Source of the DNA: Deinococcus koreensis
GTDB lineage: Bacteria > Deinococcota > Deinococci > Deinococcales > Deinococcaceae
DNA length: 64,000 nt
NCBI RefSeq assembly: GCF_002901445.1
Contig: NZ_PPPD01000003.1
Span: forward strand, 124,001 to 188,000
Direction: 5' to 3'
Shown in pieces: positions 36,701-44,781 of this stretch. The stretch's first letter is position 1; each line of letters begins with the position of its first letter. The position numbers and the translations under genes are program-made. The notes under the pieces are model-generated. The model saw nothing but the letters and a program-made list of their open reading frames with translations. It was not told where the DNA came from and made no database searches.

Positions 36701-39700
36701 GGTCGCCGTGAGCGTGTAGGTCGCTCCAGTCTGTCCCTGGGTAAAGCTGCCGCTGTGGCTCTTGCTGAGGGTCAGATCGGACGCCGCCGCCGTGATGGTG
36801 GTCGGGTCGCTGGCCGTGTCGTTGGCGGTGTTGGTCTGACCCCCGCCGCTGACGGTCGCCGTGTTGATCCTGCTGGCCTGGGCGTTGTTCGCCACGTCGA
36901 CGGTCAGGGTAATCGGGGGGTAGCTTGCTCCCGCCGCCAGGACGTCACTGCGCGTGCAGGTGAGCGTGCCCAGAGTGCACGTCCAGCCCGCACCGCTGAT
37001 GGCGGTGGCGTTCAGGCGCGTGGGCAGGGTGTCGACCACCGTGACTATGCCGCTGGTCGGGCCGGTGCCGCTGTTCGTCGCCGTGAGGGTATAGGTCGCG
37101 CCGACCTGGCTCTGCATGAAGTTGCCCACGTGAGTCTTGGTGATGGTCAGATCAGAGCCAAGCACACTGACGACATCTGAAGTCGAGTTGTTGCCTGTTA
37201 CGCTCTCGCCAGGGTTGCTGACGCTGGCGGAGTTGGTCACGCTGGGCAGCGCGGCGGCGCCCACCACGATGCCGGTCAGGTTGAACGTGCTGCTGCCTCC
37301 CCCCAGGATATTGACCGTGCTCGTGCAGGTCACGACGTTGCTGGCAGAGGTACATGACCAGTTGGCGGCATTGGCGCCGGTCAGGGTCACTGCGCCGTTG
37401 GGCAGGGTCAGGCCGGTCGGCAGCGTATCTGTGATGGTGATGGTGCCGATGGCCGTGCCTGCCGCGATGTTGTTCACCGTGAAGGCGAAGCTGCCGGGCG
37501 TGTCCACCACGAAGCTGCCGGTATGTGTTTTGCTGAGCGTCAGATCGGGGGGCGTGACGGTGATGGTCGTGGGATCGCTGGCCGCGTTGTTGGTGGTGAC
37601 CGCCTCGCCACCGCCGCTGACCGCCGCCGTGTTGATCACGCTCGTGGGGGCGCTGGCTGCCACATTGACCGTGACCGTGATCACCGGGTAGCTCAATCCG
37701 GCCGCCAGAGCGTCTGACCTCGTGCAGCTCAGGGTGCCCAGGGTGCATGTCCAGCCGGTGCCGCTGATGGCGGTGGCGGTCAGGCCCGTGGGCAGGGTGT
37801 CGGTGACGGTCACGGCGGCCGTGGTTACCGAGGTGCCCGTATTCCTGGCCGTCAGCGTGTAAGTGGCGCCCGTCTGGGTCTGGGCGAAGTTGCCCGTGTG
37901 GCTCTTGGTGATCGTCAGATCCGGGGCCAGCACCGTGACCGTGTCACTGGCACCGTTGTTGGCGGTGGCCGTCTCGTCGGTCGTGCTGACGCTGGCGGTG
38001 TTGACCACGCTGGGGGAGGCCGCTGCGCCAACCACCACTCCGTTCAGGGTGAAGGTGCTGCTGGCGCCCAGAGCCAGCGGTGCCGGGCTGGTGCAGGTCA
38101 CGGTGTTGCTGGCCGAGCCACACGACCAGTCGGCGGCGTTGGCTCCGCCCAGGGTGACAGGGCCGTTGGGCAGCGACAGGCCGGCGGGCAGCACGTCGGT
38201 GATCGTGGTCGGGCCCACGGCCTTGCCCGGCCCGGCATTGTTCACGGTGAAGGTGAAGCTGCCGGGCTGCCCCACCGTGAAACTGCCCGCATGGGTCTTG
38301 GTCAGGCTCAGATCGGGGCGGGCCACCACGACGCTGGCGACGGTCGAGTCACCGCTGAAGGCGTCGCCCAGCGTCTGGGACGTGAAGGTCACGCTGCCCT
38401 TGTTGCTGATGGACGTGCCGCGTGGGGTGCTCAGGTCGACCGTGGCCCTGAACTTGACGCTGGTGGTCGCGGCGGGCGCCAGGTTGCCGCCGGTGGTAGC
38501 ATTGGCTCCCACCCCCAGCCTGAAGGTGAGCGTTCGTGTCGCCGCGGAATAGTCTGCCTGGTCGTCGCCCGTGACGTCGGTCTTGGCGCCGGCATTGGCC
38601 CCGCTGGCGACCGAGAGGCTGCCGGGCACGAAGGTGATCCCGGCGGGCAGGGGATCGGTCAGGATCAGGTTGTTGGTGCCGTCCTGGCCAGTATTGCCGG
38701 CCGAAATGGAGTATTCCAGCACGTCGCCCGGCTCGAGACCGCCGCCGTTCAGGTCGACCACCGTCTTGGTCAGGTTGTTGGTGACGCTGGGGGCGTAGAT
38801 CTCGATGGCCGTGGTCACCACGCCGGGCACGTACACGTCGCCTGAGGTGGTGAGGTTCAACGTCGCACTATTGGCGTTGTTCTTGATAACTGCGTTTCCG
38901 GTGTTGAGCCCTGGATTCAGCACGTCCAGCAGGGCAATATCGTAGCCGAAGTTGTTGGCGTAGCTGGGAGTGCGGGTGATGGCCGTGTCGCTGCCAGACA
39001 GCGAGATGCCGGAGTCGAAGAAGTTGGTCGCCAGATGGGCGGCATCGCTCATGGTCGCCAGGGTGGTCGTGGTGGTGCCGTCGGTGGAGTTCATCTTGAG
39101 CACGTCGCCGATGGTGCCCCGGTCGCCCTCGTAGGCCACGATGCCGACCCGCGCGTTGACCGGGCCCGTGGGAGGCGTCGTGAACGGTGACACCGTGATG
39201 TTGACTGCCGCACCGCTCACCGAGACCAAACCGTCGAACACCGCCAGGTTGCGCGGCTTCTCGGTGGGCTCGGTGTACACCACGACCAGCGACCAGCCCG
39301 CGTACTTGTCGGTCGTCAGACTGGACTGGATATCGGCCACCGTGTAGCTGCCGTTTCCACCGGCAATGATCTCCGACGTCACGTCCAGGAAGCCCTGGTA
39401 CTTGTTGACCGTGGTGGCGATGTCCAGGGTGGTGGCGGTCAGGGTACGGTAGGGGACAGATCCGGGCCGCGAGAACTTGATGCTGCCCCGTGCTGCGTTG
39501 GCTGAGTCGCCCCCCCAGTACAGACCTGCCCACTTCACGGTGTAAGCGCCCGGGATGCTCAGGGTTGACTGGCTGGCATTGATCGTTCCGTTGCCCGGCG
39601 CGCCGCCCTGGTTGATATAGGTCATGGTGTAGCCGTTGTTGTTCAGCGTCGCGGCGGCCGCAGCGGACGGGGCCGCCGTCTGGGCAGCCGTACATCCCGC

Positions 39701-39898
39701 CGCTGCGGTTGGGCAGGTCATCGACGAGTTGCCGATGATGGCGATGTTGCCGGCGGCGTTCAGGCCGGGGCCGGGGAACGGCGGGTAGCGGCGCGAAAAG
39801 ACCCGGTCGGCCGCGCTGCCCCAGGACAGGGAAACGAGCAGAAGGCAGGCGAGCAGCACGTGCCAGACGGAGCGCGGAAGGTCGGAGTGTCCAGTCAT
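33797..39898 (-). CDS. Giant DUF11-repeat surface protein, 2033 aa
   Basis: A signal peptide (VWHVLLACLLLVSLSWGSAA) leads a 2033-residue extracytoplasmic protein. Residues to about 380 form a beta-rich head with Cys pairs and Ala/Thr runs, then a DUF11 unit. About 526-1543 hold eight Ig-like DUF11 modules of about 125 residues, in two sequence types. Type A (five copies) has GWTCTLGTLSCTRSD; type B (three copies) has NWSCTSASNVVTCTS. The order is B-A-B-A-A-A-B-A. Each module keeps two Cys, possibly a disulfide. An SdrD/CnaB-like domain follows (ISGTVYNDASANGQRD), then a second and a final DUF11 unit ending in CYRVSVQ. No sortase motif or membrane anchor is seen. Its ATG lies 2 nt after the barrel gene stop. 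Confidence 0.92.
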   Translation of the reverse strand: MTGHSDLPRSVWHVLLACLLLVSLSWGSAADRVFSRRYPPFPGPGLNAAGNIAIIGNSSMTCPTAAAGCTAAQTAAPSAAAAATLNNNGYTMTYINQGGAPGNGTINASQSTLSIPGAYTVKWAGLYWGGDSANAARGSIKFSRPGSVPYRTLTATTLDIATTVNKYQGFLDVTSEIIAGGNGSYTVADIQSSLTTDKYAGWSLVVVYTEPTEKPRNLAVFDGLVSVSGAAVNITVSPFTTPPTGPVNARVGIVAYEGDRGTIGDVLKMNSTDGTTTTTLATMSDAAHLATNFFDSGISLSGSDTAITRTPSYANNFGYDIALLDVLNPGLNTGNAVIKNNANSATLNLTTSGDVYVPGVVTTAIEIYAPSVTNNLTKTVVDLNGGGLEPGDVLEYSISAGNTGQDGTNNLILTDPLPAGITFVPGSLSVASGANAGAKTDVTGDDQADYSAATRTLTFRLGVGANATTGGNLAPAATTSVKFRATVDLSTPRGTSISNKGSVTFTSQTLGDAFSGDSTVASVVVARPDLSLTKTHAGSFTVGQPGSFTFTVNNAGPGKAVGPTTITDVLPAGLSLPNGPVTLGGANAADWSCGSASNTVTCTSPAPLALGASSTFTLNGVVVGAAASPSVVNTASVSTTDETATANNGASDTVTVLAPDLTITKSHTGNFAQTQTGATYTLTARNTGTSVTTAAVTVTDTLPTGLTATAISGTGWTCTLGTLSCTRSDALAAGLSYPVITVTVNVAASAPTSVINTAAVSGGGEAVTTNNAASDPTTITVTPPDLTLSKTHTGSFVVDTPGSFAFTVNNIAAGTAIGTITITDTLPTGLTLPNGAVTLTGANAANWSCTSASNVVTCTSTVNILGGGSSTFNLTGIVVGAAALPSVTNSASVSNPGESVTGNNSTSDVVSVLGSDLTITKTHVGNFMQSQVGATYTLTATNSGTGPTSGIVTVVDTLPTRLNATAISGAGWTCTLGTLTCTRSDVLAAGASYPPITLTVDVANNAQASRINTATVSGGGQTNTANDTASDPTTITAAASDLTLSKSHSGSFTQGQTGATYTLTATNGGLLATSAAVTVTDTLPSGLSATAISGTGWTCTLGTLSCMRSDTLAAGASYPAITVTVDVAANAASSVTNTASVSGGGQTNTANDTASDPTTIAAGGTPDLTLTKTHTGSFAQTQTGATYTLTARNSGTAPTSGTVTVTDTLPSGLSATAISGTGWTCTLGTLSCTRSDALAAGASYPAITLTVDVAATAPTSLTNTATVSGGGELTTTNNGASDPTTVTVTPPDLTLSKSHTGSFTVGQPGSFTFTVNNVAAGTAVNTLTLTDTLPAGLTLPNGALSLTGANAANWSCTSASNVVTCTSSVSLPGGASSTFTLSGVVVGSAALPSVTNTATVSTTGEAVTTNNAASDVVTVLVSDLTVTKTHSGTFFQGQTGATYTITATNGGTAPTSGAVTVTDTLPAGLTATAISGTGWTCTLGTLSCTRSDALAAGASYPVLTVTVSVAATAPTSLTNTATVSGGAQGNTANDSVGDPTTVEPRFTISGTVYNDASANGQRDTGEAGLPGVTLTLRDGGGAVLRTTSSGAGGSYSFPLLTAGTYSVTETQPAGFVSTSPDTVNLTLTAGDVQNVNFGEYAGVKITGQVFRDDGWGGSAPQANDARQNGTEAGIGGFTVTASNGGGVVASAVTDGAGRYTLFLPSSAGSVTVLAAPTSVYTATGVNDGATVLHLATSISDPLASRGSLNVATAAGSTLGLHFGLVPQLALTPDSAQSVGSPGSVVYRQRLSPGTPGTLTLNVAPTNATFSYALWHDVDGNGVIDPTTDTLLGTGGTLSLTSTSPRKPDGTLADLQLLLSVSAPAGVASGLTDPARLTVTQVFANLSPLIRTASVTDTTTTGSGGLKLTKFVRNVTAGTGFSPTSAEGQTGDTLEYCIDYQNLGTSLLQTAVLTDPVPFFTAALDDYAVGAGIRHVPGILAVAGATSTPGSAVDNLTSAADADAGTLTPRLLTVRLGDLGGGGRGTVCYRVSVQ
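35270..38320 (-). repeat. Eight tandem about 375-nt DUF11 modules in two types
   Basis: Five type-A modules (approximate spans 35270-35640, 36020-36400, 36400-36780, 36780-37150, 37545-37920) alternate with three type-B modules (35640-36020, 37150-37545, 37920-38320). Blocks of DNA are nearly identical between copies. This could allow recombination that changes module number without frame loss. Boundaries are by eye. Confidence 0.8.
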
Positions 39899-39900
39899 GA

Positions 39901-42900
39901 TTACTTCCCTGACGTGTTGGGCTGCTCGTCGAGCACGAGGTCGAGCCTGAGGTAGGCGCCGGGGCGGGTCATGGCGCTGGTCACGGAGTCGAAGCCCAGG
40001 ACGTTGTAGCCCAGGGTGATCCAGGCGCCGGGCAGGGCCCGGACGCTGCCCTCCAGGCCCAGGCCGTAGCGGTTGATGCCGGTGCCCGGTTGCAGGCTGG
40101 CCTGAAGCCGGGCGCCCAGGCCCAGCCGGGGGGTGGGGTAGTAGGTGGCGCCCAGGCTGGGCTGCCAGGTCAGGCTGGAGGCGTCGTTCAGGCGGGCACG
40201 GGCGGCCAGACCGGCGCGCAGGGCGTAATCGGGCTGATGGTATTCCAGATCGGTCTGGCCCAGCAGGCTGGGGGCGCCGTCGGCCAGGCTGCCCGAGCTG
40301 TAGCGCAGCGTGGCCAGGCCCTGCCACTCGCTGTTTCGCAGGGCGGCCCCCACCGAGAAGCGGTCGCCGCGCAGCGGGCCGAACTCGCTCAGGGCGTCGG
40401 CGTTCACCGTCAGCGTGTCATTCAGGCTCAGGGCGGCGCCGCCGCGCAGCACCGTCCTCAGCACTCCATCCTTGACCGAGAAGTCGGCGCTGGCCGAGGC
40501 GCTGGCGCTGTCCGACTGGTAGCGCAGGGTGGCGCTGGTGTTGAGCTCACCCTGACCCTGGCCCAGCGAGTACAGGTAGGCGCCGCTCAGGGCGAGGCCC
40601 GTGCGCGGGTTCAGGCTCAGGGTGGTGTCGGCACCGAAGCGGGCGCGGTTGCCGGCGCCGTCGGCGGTGGGCAGTTCGTAGGCGGCGGCGTAGTTGGTCG
40701 CGCCCCGTCTGGACTCCAGGCCCACGCTGGCACGGTGGCCCTGGCCCCAGCGCACCTCGTCGCGGGCGACCGCCGCCACGCCGCCCCCCAGGGCCAGGCG
40801 GGCGCTGAAGGTGGTGGTGGGCAGCGCGCCCCCGCTCAGGGGCTGATCGTGGCTGACCTCCAGATCGATGGGCGCGGCGTGGTACCCCAGCAGGGCCGTG
40901 GCGCTCAGGCCGCTGCGGTTCCCCAGCGCGGCGCGCAGGCCGGCCCCGACCGTGAAGGGTCTGTTCGAGTAGACCAGCCCGGCGGCCAGTGAGCCGCCCG
41001 GATCCTGCCCCGCCCCCTCGGCGGCAGCCCGGTAGTCCGCGCTGGCGGTGGCCCGCAGCGAGTCCGTGAGCGCGGTGCTCAGGGCCGCGTTGGCGTAGGT
41101 GCCGGCGCCGCCGGCGTTCAGTCCGGCGTAACCGGCGCTCTGGTGGTGAAGGCCGAAGGTGCCCGTGGTGCTCCCCAGCGTGGCGCGGGCCGTGGCGTCG
41201 AGCAGCAGGCCCCCGCTGTAGGCCGTGAGCAGGGTGGCGTGGAAGGGCTGGGTGTCGTAGTTCACCCGCGCGGCGGCGGTGAGCTGGCCGGGCAGCTGCA
41301 CGAGGGCCACGCTGCCGCTCAGCGGGCCGGAACCGGCGCGCAGCTCGGCGCCGCCGGCCAGCACGCGCTCGCCGTCGCCGTCCAGGCGGTAGGCCACGCG
41401 CAGCTGCACGGTGTTCAGCTCGCGGTCGATGCGGCTCAGCGGGGTCGCCAGGCTCAGCAGGCCGTCCACGGCGTCCAGCACGTAGTCCGCGCCGCGCGCC
41501 AGGCGCCGCGCGCTGACCGCGTGGGTGATGAAGTCGGTGGTCAGCACCTCGACCGTCTCGCTGTCGGGCGCGATGCCGCCGCCCCGCAGCCGGATCAGAC
41601 GGGTGCCGTCGGGCGTGATCAGCTCCTCGCGGCTGTTCAGCGGCAGCAGGGTGGCGAAAGCACTCGCCGTGACCGGGAAGGGCGCGTCGCCGGGACGGCT
41701 GACCACGCTCAGGGCGGTGGGCGAGACCGGCACCGTCACGGTCTGGATGGGCACGGCCCCCTGGCGGTACGCCAGCGTGAAGTCCGGGTGGTCGTACTGG
41801 AAGGCCACGGGATCCTGGCCCTGCAACATGGTCTGTTCGCTGCTGCGGTCGCCGTACAGCGGGTAGCCGGGCGTGGTGTCGCGGCTGGTGGGCAGGCCGC
41901 TGGAGTCGGCGGCCACCACCAGCCGGCCCCGGCCCAGCGGGGTCTCCAGGCTGGCCCGGCCGGTCACGCTCACGCCGAAGGGGCTGGGCGTGCTGGAGAA
42001 CGGATCTACAGGCCCCACGGTCACGCTCAGCAGCCCCACGCCCACCCGGGCGCGGCCGGGCGTCAGGGCCAGCCGGTGGCGCTGGGGGGCGCCGTCGCCC
42101 AGGTCGGTCTCGACACTCACGGTGCCCGGGGTGGTCTGGGGCGGCAGGGTCAGCACGCCCTCGCCGTCGACGAGGCGCAGCTGGTAGCCGGCCTCGCGCG
42201 GGTTGGCGTCCGCAACGGTGGGCTCGGGAACGCTCCGCAGGGTGACGAAGGGCAGCGCCGTGCTCACCCCGCGCTCGTCCACGGCCCGCACCCGCAGCTG
42301 GATCGGCGTCACGCCGTCGGCGACCATCTGCAGGGGCTGCACGAGCACCGCGCTGGTCGTACCGGCCAGCACCAGCCGGATCCTGGATAGGCCCGCACCC
42401 AGTACGTTCTCGCCGGCGCTCAGGCGCACGCCCACATACTCGACGCGCGCCAGCCCGCTCTGGGAATCCACGCTGCGCCGGCCGATCAGGGTGTCGGGGA
42501 GCAGCTCGCCGTTCAGGCGGGTCTCCAGGGGCTGATCCGCCGGCCCCTCCACGACCACCGTCACCTGATCGCGGTCACGGTAGACCGTGCCGTTCAGGGG
42601 CAGCCTGATCTGGCCGGCATTTTCCCGCGGGCCGGCCGAGCCCAGGGGACGCGCCGCCGCGCGGTCGGCCGTGTCGAGCGTGCCGCTCAGCAGCTGCGTG
42701 CGGCCCTGGGGGTAGAGCGCCAGCAGGGCGGGGGCAGCCGTGGCCACCAGGGGGCCGGTGTGGCTCAGTTCGTAGCTCAGGACGCCGGTCAGGGGCGCGG
42801 TTCCGTCCAGCGTCCAGTAGAGCGTTCCCGAGGGGCCGACGGTGGGCTCCGCGAGGGCGGTCTCGTTCCCCGCGCCCGTCCCCGAGAGGCGGCTGCTGCC

Positions 42901-44781
42901 GGCCAGGTAGGTGGCGCCGGCCGGAAGCTGCTGGGCCACCAGCAGGGACTGCGCGCTGGCCGGCGTCTGTACGCTGATCCGCACGGTCGAGTGGCGCTGG
43001 GCCGTGGGGGCGGGCGCGGCGGGGACGGGCGCGGGGAACGGCGGGGCCGCCACGTTCGCCACGTCCGGCGCGGTGGTGAGCACGCCCACCTTCAGGTCGC
43101 TGTCCAGGCTCACCTCGGGGCCGCACTGGCCGCTCAGCACCGCCCGCAGCTCGCCGCTGAGGGCCGACGCGTCCGGCCGGACGTGGGCGCGGTAGCTCAG
43201 GGCGCGGGACTCGCCGGGAGCCAGGGTGCCCGCGAAGACCGTGGGTTCCAGGGCTTCCAGCAGCTCTCCGGGATCGTCGGTGAGGCGGTAGTCGGCCGGC
43301 ACGTCGCCGGTATTGAGGACGGTCAGGCCCACACGGAAGGTCTGGCCGGGCTGCACCTCGCCCAGCGGCTCACGGCTCAGATCGAGGGCGCCGGTGCCCG
43401 ACAGGGTGTTCAGGCTCAGTGTGGCGCGGGCGCCGCCGACCCGGGCGCTCACCGGCTGGGGGCCAGCCTGGGTGGCGCGGGCCTGCACCAGCAGCTCGGC
43501 GGGAGCGTCGGCGCGGCTCTCGCTGATGACCTCGGTGGGGCCCATGGCCTCCAGGCCGGCGGGCAGCTCCACCTTCAGGTCGGCCCTGCCAGTGCCGAGC
43601 GCCGTCGCCCGCAGCGTCACGGTGTCGTTCAGGCAGACCGTGCGGTCCGGCAGCGCCTGACCGCCCCCGTCCACGCGCTCCAGGCGCAGGGCCAGGGCCT
43701 CGCGCCGGGCGACGACGGGCGCCTCGCTCACCTCGCCCCGGCGCACCTCGACCTCGGCCGGCGCCTGAAGGGTCGTTCCGGGCAGGGCGCCCACGCTCAG
43801 CGGGTAGCGGCCGGCGGGCAGACGCAGCTCGCTCACGGCGCTCAGGTTCACCGTCTGCCCGCCCACCCGCACCTGGAGGGTCTCGCCCGTCAGGCCCTCG
43901 GCGCGCAGCCTGAGGGTGCCCAGCGTGTCGGCGCGGGCCAGCAGGATCGGCAGGCGGCCGGTGCCCTGCACGAGTTCGAAGCCCACGGTGTTGCTGTACT
44001 GCCGCGCCCCGGCGGGCTGGCGCAGCTCCACCCGGAAGTGGCCGCCAGCGGGCAGGGTCCAGTCGGCCCAGGCCAGCGGCCCGCTGACCGCGAGCGGAAT
44101 GACCCCGCCCTGGTCGTCACGCAGCCGGGCCTCGAGTTCGGCGGGGCCGTCGCCGTCGTAGAGGCGCAGGGTCTGACCGGCCTGCGCGTCCAGCTCCAGG
44201 GCGGGCATCCACTCGGCCGAGCGCACGTTGACGTTCATCCGTGCAGCGCTCAGCGAGGCCTCGTCGGCGGCCAGCCGCACGGCGAAGCTGTTCTTGCCCA
44301 GGCCGCTGGTGCTGACCGCCAGACGGTAGTGGCCGGCACTCAGGATCTGGTCGATCAGCCCCTGCCAGTCGTGCGCGCCGGCCGGATAGCGGCGTTCGGC
44401 CAGCACGGCGCCGTCTGCGGCCAGCAGCGTGAAGGTGGTCTCGGGGTCGGCGCCGCCGTAGCGCTCGTCGCCGTAACTGTCGGCGCTGCGGTAGTCCTGC
44501 GGATCGAAGCCGGGGCTGTACAGCTCCAGCGTGACCCGTCCGGCGCGCGCCACGTGCAGATCCAGGGTCTGGTCACCCACGACCCAGCTCAGGCGCTGGC
44601 CCAGGCTGGTCAGCCGGGGGGTCTGGGCCGCGTCGGAGCCACCGGGCGCGGCGCTGTCCAGGGCGGGGGCCGGCCGCACTGTGGGGGCCACGGTCTGGGC
44701 CAGGGCCAGGTTTCCGGTCAGGGCCAGGGTCAGCGCCGCGGAGCGGGCCAGCCGGGCCTTACGGGACAGGGGGGGGGTCAT
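39901..44781 (-). CDS. Outer-membrane beta-barrel protein with DUF11/Ig-like passenger, 1626 aa
   Basis: A signal peptide (ARSAALTLALTGNLALAQT) opens a 1626-residue protein. Residues 40-720 are beta-sandwich-like, including a DUF11-type unit (SREPLGEVQPGQTFRVGL). Residues 860-960 resemble an invasin/Big-1 fold (ADGVTPIQLRVRAVDERGVS). From about 1130 to the end the sequence alternates hydrophobic and polar residues with many short strands, as in an outer-membrane beta-barrel. It ends in LVLDEQPNTSGK, lacking the usual terminal Phe. The ATG at 44781 overlaps the upstream stop (ATGA), and codons 2-5 contain a C9 run. It probably anchors or exports the neighbouring DUF11 proteins; that role is inferred. 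Confidence 0.85.
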   Translation of the reverse strand: MTPPLSRKARLARSAALTLALTGNLALAQTVAPTVRPAPALDSAAPGGSDAAQTPRLTSLGQRLSWVVGDQTLDLHVARAGRVTLELYSPGFDPQDYRSADSYGDERYGGADPETTFTLLAADGAVLAERRYPAGAHDWQGLIDQILSAGHYRLAVSTSGLGKNSFAVRLAADEASLSAARMNVNVRSAEWMPALELDAQAGQTLRLYDGDGPAELEARLRDDQGGVIPLAVSGPLAWADWTLPAGGHFRVELRQPAGARQYSNTVGFELVQGTGRLPILLARADTLGTLRLRAEGLTGETLQVRVGGQTVNLSAVSELRLPAGRYPLSVGALPGTTLQAPAEVEVRRGEVSEAPVVARREALALRLERVDGGGQALPDRTVCLNDTVTLRATALGTGRADLKVELPAGLEAMGPTEVISESRADAPAELLVQARATQAGPQPVSARVGGARATLSLNTLSGTGALDLSREPLGEVQPGQTFRVGLTVLNTGDVPADYRLTDDPGELLEALEPTVFAGTLAPGESRALSYRAHVRPDASALSGELRAVLSGQCGPEVSLDSDLKVGVLTTAPDVANVAAPPFPAPVPAAPAPTAQRHSTVRISVQTPASAQSLLVAQQLPAGATYLAGSSRLSGTGAGNETALAEPTVGPSGTLYWTLDGTAPLTGVLSYELSHTGPLVATAAPALLALYPQGRTQLLSGTLDTADRAAARPLGSAGPRENAGQIRLPLNGTVYRDRDQVTVVVEGPADQPLETRLNGELLPDTLIGRRSVDSQSGLARVEYVGVRLSAGENVLGAGLSRIRLVLAGTTSAVLVQPLQMVADGVTPIQLRVRAVDERGVSTALPFVTLRSVPEPTVADANPREAGYQLRLVDGEGVLTLPPQTTPGTVSVETDLGDGAPQRHRLALTPGRARVGVGLLSVTVGPVDPFSSTPSPFGVSVTGRASLETPLGRGRLVVAADSSGLPTSRDTTPGYPLYGDRSSEQTMLQGQDPVAFQYDHPDFTLAYRQGAVPIQTVTVPVSPTALSVVSRPGDAPFPVTASAFATLLPLNSREELITPDGTRLIRLRGGGIAPDSETVEVLTTDFITHAVSARRLARGADYVLDAVDGLLSLATPLSRIDRELNTVQLRVAYRLDGDGERVLAGGAELRAGSGPLSGSVALVQLPGQLTAAARVNYDTQPFHATLLTAYSGGLLLDATARATLGSTTGTFGLHHQSAGYAGLNAGGAGTYANAALSTALTDSLRATASADYRAAAEGAGQDPGGSLAAGLVYSNRPFTVGAGLRAALGNRSGLSATALLGYHAAPIDLEVSHDQPLSGGALPTTTFSARLALGGGVAAVARDEVRWGQGHRASVGLESRRGATNYAAAYELPTADGAGNRARFGADTTLSLNPRTGLALSGAYLYSLGQGQGELNTSATLRYQSDSASASASADFSVKDGVLRTVLRGGAALSLNDTLTVNADALSEFGPLRGDRFSVGAALRNSEWQGLATLRYSSGSLADGAPSLLGQTDLEYHQPDYALRAGLAARARLNDASSLTWQPSLGATYYPTPRLGLGARLQASLQPGTGINRYGLGLEGSVRALPGAWITLGYNVLGFDSVTSAMTRPGAYLRLDLVLDEQPNTSGK
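44769..44777 (-). repeat. C9 tract in codons 2-5 of the barrel gene
   Basis: Nine consecutive C residues (coding strand) lie directly after the ATG. A one-base slip would end or mis-frame the 1626-residue protein. Confidence 0.85.

Noticed and set aside
35270..38320. Long direct repeats that might be mobile elements or CRISPR
   Set aside because: They are coding DUF11 modules in one continuous frame of the 2033-residue protein.
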